Assembly: GCF_021018895.1 (NCBI RefSeq)
Contig: NC_079364.1
Location: forward strand, 17,010,885 to 17,074,884
Origin: Seriola aureovittata
Taxonomy: Eukaryota > Chordata > Actinopteri > Carangiformes > Carangidae
Length of the DNA: 64,000 nt
Reading direction: 5' to 3'
Part shown: positions 23,411-61,275 of the stretch, in pieces
How positions within the stretch are numbered: position 1 is the stretch's first letter
How the letters are laid out: each line of letters begins with the position of its first letter
Notes under the pieces: generated by a model
The model's database searches: none
Seen by the model: the letters and a program-made list of their open reading frames with translations, nothing else
What the model was told of the DNA's origin: nothing
Position numbers and translations under genes: made by a program

Positions 23411-24120
23411 TCCTGAAATTGGTTTTTCTTTAATATCTGCATGAAAGTAGAAGAATTCAAGAGAACAGGAAGCGGGACACCTGTCGAGGCAGAACTACAC
23501 CTTTTTCATTCTTATTAGTTCAGGAAATTGGGTGACCTCACGTAACGCACTTTTTCACAGCAGACATTGTGACAAGTCACAGTAGGAAGAACTTTACATC
23601 CACACTTTTCCTCGTTTGGCAAACTGTAAATCCAAATGAAAACGTAATGCCATGCTTTAACACATAAATAGGTTAACAATCATCAAAAGAGATTCTTTAA
23701 CCCCTACAAAGGAGTATTCCTATTGCTGCAGATAGTATTTCAACTGTCATCTGTAATTTGAGTTTTGAGTTTTGCCCATTAATAGTTGCAAGTCTGTGTG
23801 GTGAACTGTAATAACATGTAAACCTGTGCTTGTGGTATGGCAGTTAAAAAAACTTGAACTTTTTGTTTTCCATGCACCAGTGCAAAACACCAGCACCGCG
23901 CTCTGTCTGTGCAAAACCGACTGTTTGATTGATGACAGCCCAAAGTGCCTCTGCCCTTTTCTGACCAACTACTGTTTATGTTTCTTCAGACCTCCAGTGT
24001 TAGAGCCAGAAGTATGGCTGCACAAGATTAGTTACTGTAGCAGCTTGCCAGACGTGGTGAGACCATTAATAAGACTAGATTTCACTCTGCTGTTACTCTG
24101 AGGTAAACCTGGGTGTTTTT

Positions 24121-24602
24121 CAGTGGTGGAAAAAAAAACTTAGATCCTGTACAGCACTATTCGGTTGGTGTCTTACTCTAAACAAGCTGCAGACTGTGGT
24201 GAAATGTAACTTGTATGTACATTTACTCATTTAAATATTCTAGTAAAGTATCATTTTGGTACTTTAATTGAGTATTTTTGTTTTGTGCTACTTTATACTT
24301 CGAGATATATTGTACCTTTTACGCCACTGTATTTATCTGAAAGCTATAAAACTAAAATTTAAAATTAGTTCCACCACAAACAGCTAATAAATTCAGCTTG
24401 CTTCAATAATAATAATTAAATATTTTAACATATAACAATGTAACTGACAGAGGACATTCTATCCGAATCATTTTTGCTGATAATACTTTTGTACTTTTGT
24501 ACAACTTTCCCTTTTATTTTTTACATTGTGGTATTACTACTTTTATTTAAGTAAATCATCTGGATACTTCTTCCACATGACACAGATGAGTATTGACTAG
24601 TG
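24121..24602 (+). mobile_element. CAGTGGTGG-ended non-autonomous DNA element, copy A
   Basis: It starts CAGTGGTGGAA, has the body ACTTTATACTTCGAGATATA and AGTACTTT-rich text, and ends CTTCTTCCACATGACACAG. A non-coding AGTA/TACTT-rich family common in teleosts. Confidence 0.65.
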
Positions 24603-24647
24603 TATTCAGTAAAAGTGTAATGGTGCTTTCCCAGTAGTTTTCTAAAG

Positions 24648-25152
24648 TGGTGGAAAGTAACAAAGTACATTTACTCAAGTGCTGTACTTATGTAAGTTTT
24701 TGAGGCACTTGTACTTGAGTAGTCCCATTTTTTCTACTTTATATTTATACTCCACTGTGATTCAGATGTGAATACTGTAATATTTTTACTCCACTACATT
24801 TACATTACTGCTGTGGTGACTTGTTGCTTGGAAGATGGAAGATTTAATTTCAAACAAATTTTTAAAAATTAAGCCAGTTATTACACAAATAACAATATTA
24901 AACAAATCACACAAATATTAGAGAAAATTAAAAAAAAAAAAAAAATTAATAGAACTATGCAGCAAAACTTTTTCTTCTCCTTTCTAACCCAGTGACTCAT
25001 CCTTAGATGTTTCATTGGGGACTAAAGGACTAAACAGTATTGTTTTTACTGATTATACCTTTGTTCCTATACTTAAGCAGGATTTTGAATGCAGGGCAGT
25101 TGTTGTAGTGGAGTACTTTTCCAGTACTTTTCCAGTACTTTCCCACCATTGG
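24648..25152 (+). mobile_element. CAGTGGTGG-ended non-autonomous DNA element, copy B
   Basis: It begins GTGGTGGAAAGTAACAAAGT and ends GTACTTTCCCACCATTGG, an inverted repeat of the start. It contains ACTCCACTACATTTACATTA, typical of this teleost family. Confidence 0.7.
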
Positions 25153-25197
25153 TTTTCCCCTGAGTTCCCCTAAAGCTGTAATGTCAGGGCGAGAGTA

Positions 25198-25277
25198 ACA
25201 AGGAGGGAGGAGGGAGGAGGAAACAAGAGGAAGAGGAGGGGGAAGGAGGAGGAAGGAGGACGAGGAGGAGGAGGATG
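25198..25277 (+). promoter_or_regulatory. polypurine (GGA)n tract upstream of nedd4 exon 1
   Basis: About 75 bases almost wholly A/G (GGAGGGAGGAGGGAGGAGG and variants), 180 bp upstream of the nedd4 ATG. It could be part of a GA-rich core promoter; the role is inferred. Confidence 0.5.
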
Positions 25278-25370
25278 GATACAGTGAGTGACGACGGTGT
25301 CACAGTTAACAACAGGGTCAGGTTCACGGTTTCTACCAGTGTATCGTTACCCACACAGACGGAGTCATAG
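25275..25370 (+). other. upstream ORF in the nedd4 C2-isoform leader
   Basis: ATG at 25275 opens 31 codons (MDTVSDDGVTVNN...) ending TAG at 25368, 89 bases before the main ATG. Relevant only if transcription starts within or upstream of the purine tract. Confidence 0.4.
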
Positions 25371-25458
25371 AGGCATAGTAACCGCAGAAGAGACCACCGT
25401 TGGCCGGATTACTGTCTTCTTGTTGTCGCTCTCTGGGAGGAAGAAGGGCGAGGATATT

Positions 25459-51984
<26,526 letters not shown>

Positions 51985-52700
51985 TGCGGGCGCAGTAAAT
52001 GAGCTGAACTGACACTTAAAGTAAAGAGTAAAGCCAAGCAGCATGATGTGGTTATGTTGATGAGAGAAACAAGCTGTGCGTCAGACTTGGATCTTAACCT
52101 GCCAGCTGTGTGACAGATGAAGGACAGTCACACAGCCCTCACTTTGGGCCTCTGATGGGGCACACATGGACAAAGTTAGACTTTAAATCTGGAGAGACTG
52201 AGTTTTTTAATTACTCCATGTGTTGTAATGTTTACAAATCAGTTTTTGTTATTATTTCATTCTGTGATGTAAGTCGCTCAAAAGTGTATTCACTTTTATT
52301 TGTTCTGCTAAAATGCTTAAATATTTAAAGAACATGATTCTGTGAAATGACAATATTATAGAAGTTAATGTGAATGTAAAGCTTAAAAACATCTAACTTT
52401 AAAAAAAAACAAAAAAAAACATTAGTTTCATTTGGGCTGAATTGCCTCAGAGACACACAATGCTCCGTTTCTCACATCAGGTACTTGTGAGACTTAATAG
52501 TAGTTATGTTGCTTCTCTTGGAAAAACTTGTCCCTTTCACTACATGACTACATGTTAAGTGAACAGTCCAAAATCCCTTTAAACATGACATTCAGAGGTT
52601 TTAAAAATTAAAAGATGAAACCAATTACAAATATTTGACTTCATACCTGTTTTGACATTTATACATTATAACAAAAGAAATAAAGAAACAGACAATGCTT
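51985..52700 (+). other. nedd4 3' UTR (predicted extent)
   Basis: Non-coding sequence after the stop with an AATAAA at 52679, shortly before the LINE fragment. A later end is possible; AATAAA also occurs further downstream. Confidence 0.5.
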
Positions 52701-52744
52701 AAGGAAGAAAGAAAAAGACCATTCATCATATCAAGAAGAAAGAC

Positions 52745-52768
52745 TATATATATATATATATATATATA
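52745..52768. repeat. (TA)n microsatellite
   Basis: Short TA dinucleotide run. Confidence 0.9.
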
Positions 52769-52869
52769 GTGTATATAATGGTAAGAAAGAGATAAATAAG
52801 TAAACTAAATAATAATGCTTTTACTGTTGTAGAGCAAAGTAACATAGCAGTATTTCCAGATTAAGATTT

Positions 52870-53850
52870 ATTAGGTTTCCTCCTCATTGGCCATATGTCA
52901 CAGGCATCCACTTCTGGTATTTAAGTACTTACAACATGAACCGGGTGAACCGGTCTGATATAAACAATCTGCCTTGACCATATAGTGGTAAATTGATCTT
53001 GGTGTACTCTTAGTGAATATGTCAATTTCTCCATTGTATATTTTTGGTGAACTAGCTCCATCTAGCCCTCAGTCAAGGAGGCTTGGGCCTTTAACCATTT
53101 GCAAGTTATGGCTTTTTACCTTCAGCCAGTAGAATTGTTGTAGGACTCTATTTGGGTTTATATTATATAGATATTACATAGATACAGAACATCGAATCAG
53201 AAAGGAATGGAGGTTCTCAATGCCTCCTCTAAAGTCCGGTGGATATTCTTCCAGTTGGTGGCCAGGACATGGCAAGACCAAAAGATATGATAATGATTCA
53301 AATTTTTGGCCTGGCATTGCCTCTAACAGTCCAAGTTGATAGTTGTGTATCGCTTCTGTAGAGGGGTAATGAAGAATCTAACCAAATTCTCCCAACAAAT
53401 CTCACTCCAAATAAGGGAATTTTGTAGTTTTCCACTGTGTTTGGCAAATCATTTGCCATTCGTGCCCAGAGAGAACCCTGTTACTTCACCTGTCCCATTT
53501 CTCTTTGACAGGAAAAGGCAGCCGTATATCCTGGAAATAATTTTAGTGTTGTATTCAGTCATAGGCAGATACAAAAAAAATTCCTTATTCTATTCTCTGA
53601 GTTTTCCAAATTAATGTCTTTTATGACTGTTCTCAAAAAATGTTGTATTTGGAGGAAACTCTAGAAATCTTGCTTTCAAAATTATATTCTTCCTTCACAG
53701 TCTGAAAACTCTTTAGTACTCCCTTATGTACCAAAGTACAGTAAGCTGTAACCCCTTTCCCTGCCCATATATTAGATCTTGTCACTCTAATTGGGGGTAT
53801 ATGACATTTTAAACAACAAAACATGAATATAGATTGGTAATTCAACCTAA
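52870..53850 (-). mobile_element. decayed L1-type LINE, C-terminal part of ORF2
   Basis: Read on the minus strand with frame breaks it contains ICWENLVRFFITP, then C-stop-RQC followed by NLNHYHIFWSC, the CWRxC...HxxxFWxC arrangement of the L1 ORF2 C-terminus. A Trp codon there has become TAG. Upstream of it, KGVLKSFQTVKEEYNFESKI also fits L1. It is clearly inactive. Confidence 0.75.
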
Positions 53851-55204
53851 ATAAAACAGATGTGAAGATGTTTTCTCTCCCATTTTCTTGTCATTTAAAG
53901 TCTATATATAATTATACATTTTTCATTCCAGTATATTAGAAACACTGATGCAATAAATCCAAAATATATCTGAAAATGTGCAGGTTATATACAGGTTTGA
54001 GCAACTGCACTTAAACAAAGTGTGTCAGTGTATCAATTAAGCATTATAGTAGTGATGTACCAATATCAGGACCAGTTAAAGGCTAAACTAATAATACTGT
54101 TGGTATCTGTGAAGTCCACAGATCGAAAAAAGTGACTACATGCAGTGTTAGACTGTTCTGAAATCCTTTGCATAATTGTACATATTTACATAACAATTGA
54201 ATATCATTTGATTTTTGAGTTTAACAGATATTACTTACTTACTAATACTTATCTTGTACATGCAAATATAACTTTGCTTTCTACAAACTGACAAAGCAAC
54301 TGTTGTTTGTAAATAATAAAAGTACAAACAATTATCATTATCAGTAGCTATTCATACCCAAGTTCAACACTGACTGTTTAAAAAAAAAAGAATAAATGTA
54401 TGAATTTACATTATATACCCTGAGCAGTAGCTTACAGAAACCATCTCAGACAGACTGACCTTATACAGTATGTTAAACATGTTTTGTTGCCTTTTGTCAA
54501 TGAGTGATATCATTTTTGTTTTCTTCTACTCATCATGGGTGTCTAATTGCAGCACAATGCTCTATTTTTAAGAGTACAACTTTAAAATTTGTTTTGTTGG
54601 TTGTCAAAATGTGTACAGATTATTGTTTTCAAAATGTGTAATCACTTGTAATACCTTTATAAGAAAGTAACATTTAACATTTTCTGATGGTAAAACATGT
54701 GTTTACACTGCCTGCCATGTTTACAGGTTGTTGATAAAGGAAGATGTTGTGGGCTAGTTCTTGTCTCTGACAACACAATTTTATACTTATGCTTTTATAA
54801 AGTGAAGCACTTTGTTAATATCGGAGTCTTACTTCTGAACTGTCTGAATCTTTGCCAATCTGTCATCTGCCGACTGCTTAAATCGCCCTTTAAAAGCATG
54901 ATCCTGTGCTTCAAGTGCACATGTGTTCAAATGTTTACATGTGAACATTGCTGAAAATAAGCACATTCTCTTCTTTCACTGATATTTAAAATTAAATACC
55001 AAGGCCTTTGTTTGTAATATATTGTAGAATCTGATTGTGTTTATTGATGTTATAATCTCTAAATGGAAGTCCTGTTATATATGTATTGTTCTCTTCTGAA
55101 GAATATTGAATAGATCAACACTTCATTTCTGATATATCAAATTTTGTTATTATACAATTGAATTATAACACCTATAAGTGCATTACAACAACAACATACC
55201 TGCA

Positions 55205-55206
<2 letters not shown>

Positions 55207-55259
<53 letters not shown>
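55207..55259. repeat. (AT)n microsatellite
   Basis: About 26 AT units. Confidence 0.95.
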
Positions 55260-55260
<1 letters not shown>

Positions 55261-55424
55261 CAGTTAAGAGGGTGAAATGAACTGTAGCTGTTAAATCCCA
55301 ATTTGATGACCTATAGCACACCAAATTGAATATAAATATATTTGAAGGATAATAAAATACAAAAATAATCCTCCAGTGTCTTTATGTCTAACTTTCCCTT
55401 ATTCAGTAGTAGTAGTTTTCACTG

Positions 55425-55629
55425 TGTTTCTTTCCGCTGATCGGCTGTTCAATCCCCTGGCTCCTGTCTGCGTGCCGAAGTGTCCATGGGTAAGACACTG
55501 AACCTTCAGTTGCTCCCGATGGCAGCCACTGGTGTGTGTTTGTATGAATGTGACTTGTAGTGTAAGGCACTTTGAGTGGGTGATAAAATTAGAAAAGTGC
55601 CATATAAATGCAGTCCCTTTACCTTTACT
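55425..55629 (+). mobile_element. SINE-like teleost repeat
   Basis: B-box-like GTTCAATCCCC near 55447, then GTAAGACACTGAACC, GTGTGTTTGTATGAATGTG, GGCACTTTGAGTGGGTGATA and GTGCCATATAAATGCAGTCC, the order seen in a common fish repeat that ends in GCGCTATATAAATGCAGTCC. Confidence 0.6.
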
Positions 55630-58574
55630 AGTCCCCCTCACTAGTTTTTCACTAGATTTCAAGCACTCCTGCCAGCCGGGCATTCAACTTCATTCACTTA
55701 CCTTGATTTTTGGTTCTTTTTACACATGCAGTTCTCAGTCACACTTTAACTCACCCTTTTTAGTATTGATAAGCTGTATATAAACCTTGAAGAAATGATT
55801 TATAACACACTGTAATGTAGTTTTGTGAGTAGATCTAAGTGTTTATCAGCAGCTATAATGGGACCTGTGGGTACCGAGAGTAGAACCTTGTGTACAAACA
55901 GATAATGTAAGACAATATAGTAAAACATAGTTGTAATATAATAAAATACGCCATGCAACCATTGATAAGGATATCTTGCTGCAATTAATCAGAATATCCT
56001 TTAAATTCCTCATTAATTCCAGAGATGTCTTGTGTCTGTATGATCAATATTCATGTACAGCTTGTACAAAAATAAGGTATGTACAGACGTAGGTGTGTAG
56101 TACTGAATTGCACCAGATGGGGGGTGATGAAACACCTAGTATTCTTCCTGAGGGACATCACCAAACGATTCAATTTCTGACAAACAAAACTGGTTTGTTT
56201 CAAATCATACTGGCTCTTTAAACATCAGTTCTTCTCCTCTGATTCTATTTTTTCGCACCAAATGTTGTCAGTCTTTCATGGGATTTATTTTAAGCTACAT
56301 TTCACTGCATAACAGAGCTGAGAGAACAGTCTGACTGTTTATCTTAAACAATATTAATCCTTGTTGACCTACAGCATTGGGTGTTCATTCAGACGTATTC
56401 CTGGCTGTTAACTAGAGCAGCGTGTGGAGAGGACTCGTCAACATCTCTGTGGTTGGAGCCGTTTGTGTGATTCAGCTGAACAGCCAGAGTCCTAATTTCT
56501 CCACAACCCCCTATTGTGGCACTAAAACCCCCTCCCCTCCACACAGGTCAGTAGAAAGGTCGCACACGATTCAGGCCGGCCTTTTGGACACTTCTGGGGT
56601 CAGTGGGGATGGGCATGTGTGGTAACAGGAAGACACAGGCTTGAGCCAATGGCAGCAGGCACTGGGAAGGTTGGTTCCCCTTTACCCACAACCTTACCAA
56701 CATTCATAACCTGATAATGACTTTTACTCCATCGATCTGGCCTCAGAGCTTGACCCGAGTTCACATGCAAGTCGACCATCACTCCACCCACAAACTGTGC
56801 CATATTGGCAGGTGCTGAAACTGAATTCTTAATTAATTAAACACCCTGGGGAGAGCCCCGCTGACCATGAATGAGGCCAGGCTCTCACTTTCTCACGTTA
56901 TGTAAGAAAGGACCCTGCATCCTAAACTGAGGCTCTGCTCACTTATTAGGTTATATAGTACAGTACAAGTACTTCAAAGGGAAATGAATCAAACAAATAA
57001 GTTATCAGTTGTGTGTGACATAGGTTATTTTTTTGCAGAGGATGTAATTTTAACAGCATGTCTGATGATTGATTATGTTATGATTAATTGGATAATATCT
57101 TGAGGCTAGTCTTTGAATTAATGTGGGAATTTAGCATTTTGAACCAGTAAATATTAAGATTTGCATATATTTTAACATCTTTTTCTCACATTCCTTCGTG
57201 CAAACATTTAATTTGGAAGGACACTTGAAACAGTTTTTTAGTTAGGGTAACATTTTAACTGACCAAAGTTATGCCTGAGTTACAATTTTAAAACTCACTA
57301 CACATCTGTTTCTCCAAAACAAATTCATAAAGAATATGACACTCCAGTGTCAAGTGAAGAAATCATGACGATGGCAATGATTTCTCACACTTTTATCGCC
57401 TTTATTCTGAATTTATTTTGGGAAAACAAACATAAAGCTCCCAACTAAAATTTCAATTTAGCTTGAACTACTGAACATTAGAGCCTCTTTTGCAACAGTG
57501 ATACTTTCCCTTAATATCAATAATATTTCTCTTGCATTTTTCAACATAAACCTTTACTCAAGAGCGCATCCTTTTCTGCGACTGAATCAGCACTTTGCAT
57601 ATTTTTTTTCTCTTTTTTTCTGATTGGCTGGACATCACAGCTGGGCCGCAGTCCTGCTGTTGAATAAAGGTTCATAGAGGGAGGACGGGGGGTGGGTCGT
57701 GGGAGAGAAGGGGTTTGATCTCTCCCCACAATAAGTGATGGACATTGGATCAATATCGACATTGACACAGCAGCTGTCCTGCTCCTATCAATGCTTCCTC
57801 GTAATTGCAGGGCCCCGTTTTAAAGGACAAGAGACAAACTCATTTCCATTAACCTTTTTTTTTAAGCCTGTAGAGACCATTTGGTGTGCAGTTGGTCTCT
57901 GATACTGGGGGATCTGCTCTCATCAATACAGCTCCGGTTGTATTGATAAGGAAAAGTGAAAGGTTCTTGGTGGAGCAAGCAAGAACATTGATCATGGGTC
58001 AGTCAGGGTTTTGGTGTCAGGCCCACACTATACAAAAAAACTGTAGTTATTGATACAAAGCATGCAGTATAAACATTTCAGACAAATTAGATTAAAAATA
58101 TCTAGGTATGTTAAGGAAGATTGCTAAACTTAAACTTGACATACTTTGTAGTCATAAAAATGGCACGTCGTATGAGATGTGCTCAAATATAATGTAATGC
58201 TGACCAAAGAGTGCTACCAGAGTGAAGTAGTCAGACCTGGTGCTGGAACACCTTCAGCCAAGGTTAGGTTACCAAACCAGGCAAAGCGGGCAAATCCATA
58301 TTTACTCCATATCATTTGGGTCTACATAATTTGATTTGTCAGAAATTTGTACCACTGAAGAAGAATATCAACTATGACCGCTTCTCCATCTTGTAAATCT
58401 GGTATTGAATGGGGACCTGGGTCAAAACCTCAACTGTTTTAGTTTATATTGAGCTAATTTGTTGTAAAGTTGTAAAGTTTTCTGAAATTGCTTCTATTTT
58501 TCTGTGTGTCAAGTTATAAAAAATGCAGAAAACAGAGGAAAGGTAGAATTACACCTATAGTACTATCATTGGAG

Positions 58575-58915
58575 AGCTGTACAGCTGCAACCAATAATTG
58601 TTTGCATTATCAATGTGTCTGACAGTTATTTTCTTTATTAATTGATTGATTGTTGTGTCTAAAATATCAGAATACAGTGAAAAAAACATATTAACAGATT
58701 CAAATTGCTTGTTTTGGCTGACCAATAGTGAAAACCTCAAAAATGTAGAGTTTATTAGCCTAAAGATTTAGGAAACTGGTGTCAGTTAAATTTTTTTTTT
58801 AACCAATTTTGCTTAAAACGGTCTCAAAAGATTAATCAAGTATCAAAATTATTGCCAATTACTTTTTTGTCAATCATATAGTTGATTAATCAACTAATCA
58901 TTTCAGCTCTACAGT
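58575..58915. mobile_element. MITE-like inverted-repeat element
   Basis: It starts CTGTACAGCTGCAACCAATA and ends ATCATTTCAGCTCTACAG, an imperfect inverted repeat, with GATTAATCAACTAAT near the end. It belongs to a very common teleost family; degraded relatives are in nedd4 introns. Confidence 0.7.
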
Positions 58916-59345
58916 GTATGTTTGTTTCTGGGTACGTGGTTAAATAATGAAACTTCCATATACAGTGGGTCAATACTTGTGTATTTTATTTCCCTAATGG
59001 AGGATTGTGGATGCAAAACTCGTAATAGATTACTGTTATATAGCTACTTTTATGTAGCTATATTCAGGATTATGTATGTTAAGGATTATATAGTGTGATG
59101 CAGAGACTGCCACAACTAAAAGTTGTGTGGAGTCTGTCAGAGCAGAGCAGGACGCATGAGTGTAGGGCGTCTCTCTGCAGCCAGGGGGCGCTGGAGTAAA
59201 AGCTTCACTGTGACCTGGAGCTGTGATTAACTGACTGTCCATCCCAGAGGAGGGAAGCTGTCCTCCTGCAGCCCTCTACACGGGTGCTTCTCGTCAGTAG
59301 CAGCCCAGCTCATCTGGAGGGAACAACTATGAGAGAGTAGCTAGC

Positions 59346-59366
59346 ATGCACGGACAATTAATGTAA
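59346..59366 (+). other. upstream ORF abutting the prtg start codon
   Basis: ATG at 59346 opens six codons (MHGQLM) and stops at TAA 59364-59366. The sixth codon is itself an ATG directly followed by that stop, and the prtg ATG follows with no spacer. Relevant if the transcript starts upstream. Confidence 0.55.
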
Positions 59367-59433
59367 ATGGCGCCTTTCACAAGGAAAATATATCAGCGTT
59401 TGCTGTTCATTGTCGTTTTTCTTCCAATCTCAG
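59367..59433 (+). CDS. prtg: prtg coding exon 1 (signal peptide)
   Basis: Residues 1-22 plus one base; the donor is GTAAGG. The start is set by the Met before a basic then hydrophobic segment. Confidence 0.88.
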
Positions 59434-61275
59434 GTAAGGAGCATTTTCATTGACTTTTTGTGAAAGAGTGAAAACACTAATTGAATGTCGGGTACATCAC
59501 TGTGACTGTCCGTCATGTTTGTCTGTGGGATCTTTAACAGGAGCTGGCCGCCGGTCTGTAACGTTACGTTTAACTTGTATAGCTCCTCTGTAACTTAACG
59601 GTTGACGGTTAGATTGTCCGAATGCTACCGAGAAGCAACAAGCCAACATTTAACTATCACCCAGCCTCAAGAGGAATAAACCAGAAAGAGCCTGACCTGA
59701 ATAACCTGTTTCGACATTTACATTAATAACTTTAATAAATAAACCTGAAGTTAAATTATTAATTTAAACGACCCAAAAGGCTAAATGTGACCCGGGTAAC
59801 TGTCCTGTTTTCGCTAATTCAACCGTCAGTCCTCTTAGAAACAGCCTCAACCGTCAGCCGTTGTATATAAAAGTCAGTTAACGGTTCTAATGTTTCACTC
59901 ACCTCTTTTCATTCTTCAGTTTAACCAACTCTAACTCTATTAAAAGATCTTTGTTAACTTTATGGCCAACCATTTAAGTGCAATACTGTTCTAACCTACA
60001 ACTAAATATAAAGAGATAGTAAAAGTGCTGCTAGTGAGGTATTTTTTGATAAAGGTCATATTGATGTTTGAAGTGAGTAGTTAGAGCAGATCAGGCAAGA
60101 GCAAGGTGAGTAAAGAGGGTAAAGTATTTTGCTACAGTTTGATTTGGTGATCTTCTAACCAGATTCATACAATTACAGCAGCGTGTCTGTCCAACGAAAA
60201 CAATCTAATGCATTACCAATACAAAATCAATACATATATCAAACATATAGCTGATTTAGGAGATAAATGACTCAGGAAAGATGCAGGCTTCATGCATGCC
60301 CCCCTCCTTTGATCTGTGAGAAAATCCTTGTTGTAAGATGAAAATATTTGCATAGTTGCAGGTTGTAATGTAATGGCTTAGTAGAAGTAGAAGTAGAAGT
60401 GAAGAACCTGCAACATGTTATGTTGTGATATATTACATTATAGCCTTTTAGGAAGGACACACTCTCCAATCAGTCCTCAGAGGTCACATTGTAGAGTTCA
60501 TGCTGAGAGTTGGGTAATAGGTTTCTCTGTAGACTACAGGGACTAATAGGATCAACTGTTTCACCTTGAGCTAGTGACTTTATGAGCCATAAGTAATTGG
60601 ATTAAAGTGGAGCAGAAAGACTTTATAAAACTACAGTGTGATTACTGTACAGGACAGTAGACCTGCTGGCACACCTCCAAGCCTCTCAAATGTGATACTT
60701 CACTTTAGTAGGAAGCTTTAATCCGTGTCACACTTGTATCCATCTGACACTGTGAAAACTGATAATATCCACCCACAGGATATTGAGCTACAGCCTCCAA
60801 TATGTGTAATTTTCAGAAAAGCATGCAGTGTAAGTGTAAGTAAATGCTTTAAACTCTTTATTGAACTCCTGGCAGTGCCCTGCTCCTCTGCCCTGACAGA
60901 GGGGCCCCCATACGGATAACCACCTTCATTTCTCATGTGCTCCTCTATCTGTTTTCCCCTCTCTTTCTGCAGGTGTTTTATGCTTTAGTGAGTTATTTTT
61001 CATCAAGGAGCCCCGTGATGTCACTGTCATGCGAAAAGAAGCTGTTATTTTGGACTGTCAGGCGCATGGAGAGGCACCCATTGATGTCAGATGGCTCAAG
61101 AATGGAGTGAAAGTGGTGGAGAATGAACGGGTGTACCTGCTCTCCAATGCCTCCCTTTATATTTCCGAAGTGGAGAGCAGAAGAGGAGACAAATCAGATG
61201 AAGGGTTCTATCAGTGCCTCGCTCAGAACAAGTATGGAACAATCCTGAGCCAGAAAGCCCGTCTTACAATCGCAA
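59367..61275 (+). CDS. prtg: prtg: protogenin, 5' part (continues past the right edge)
   Basis: Two coding exons, 59367-59433 and 60973-61275, give the first 123 residues plus one base. Protogenin is a single-pass membrane receptor of the DCC/neogenin-like immunoglobulin superfamily (four Ig and five fibronectin III domains) active in early embryo and neural tissue. Exon 1 encodes [20 protein letters not shown], a signal peptide with a hydrophobic [10 protein letters not shown] core. Exon 2 begins [18 protein letters not shown], then Ig1 with C51, W63, the DEGFYQC motif and C104, and [14 protein letters not shown]81 is a possible N-glycosylation site. Strong match to PRTG ([30 protein letters not shown]). 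Downstream exons were not found before base 64000. Confidence 0.93.
59434..60972 (+). other. prtg intron 1
   Basis: GT-AG intron of 1.5 kb, ending TTTCTGCAG. The first part has CpG-containing sequence near the presumed promoter; no repeat or exon was recognised. Confidence 0.75.
60973..61275 (+). CDS. prtg: prtg coding exon 2 (first Ig domain)
   Basis: Residues 23-123, a complete Ig-like C2 domain. The donor is GTGAGT and leaves phase 1. Confidence 0.95.

Larger units (their letters stand above)
23411..25195. other. intergenic region rfx7-nedd4
   Basis: No gene was recognised. It contains two neighbouring CAGTGGTGG-type inverted-repeat elements (24121-24600 and 24648-25152) and little else identifiable. 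Confidence 0.6.
53851..59366. other. intergenic region nedd4-prtg
   Basis: About 5.5 kb without a recognised gene. It holds an (AT)n run (55207-55259), a SINE-like repeat (55425-55629) and a MITE-like repeat (58575-58915). Bases about 56400-56900 and 57550-58000 are less AT-rich and not repeat-like, and could hold regulatory sequence, but nothing specific is identified. Confidence 0.6.
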
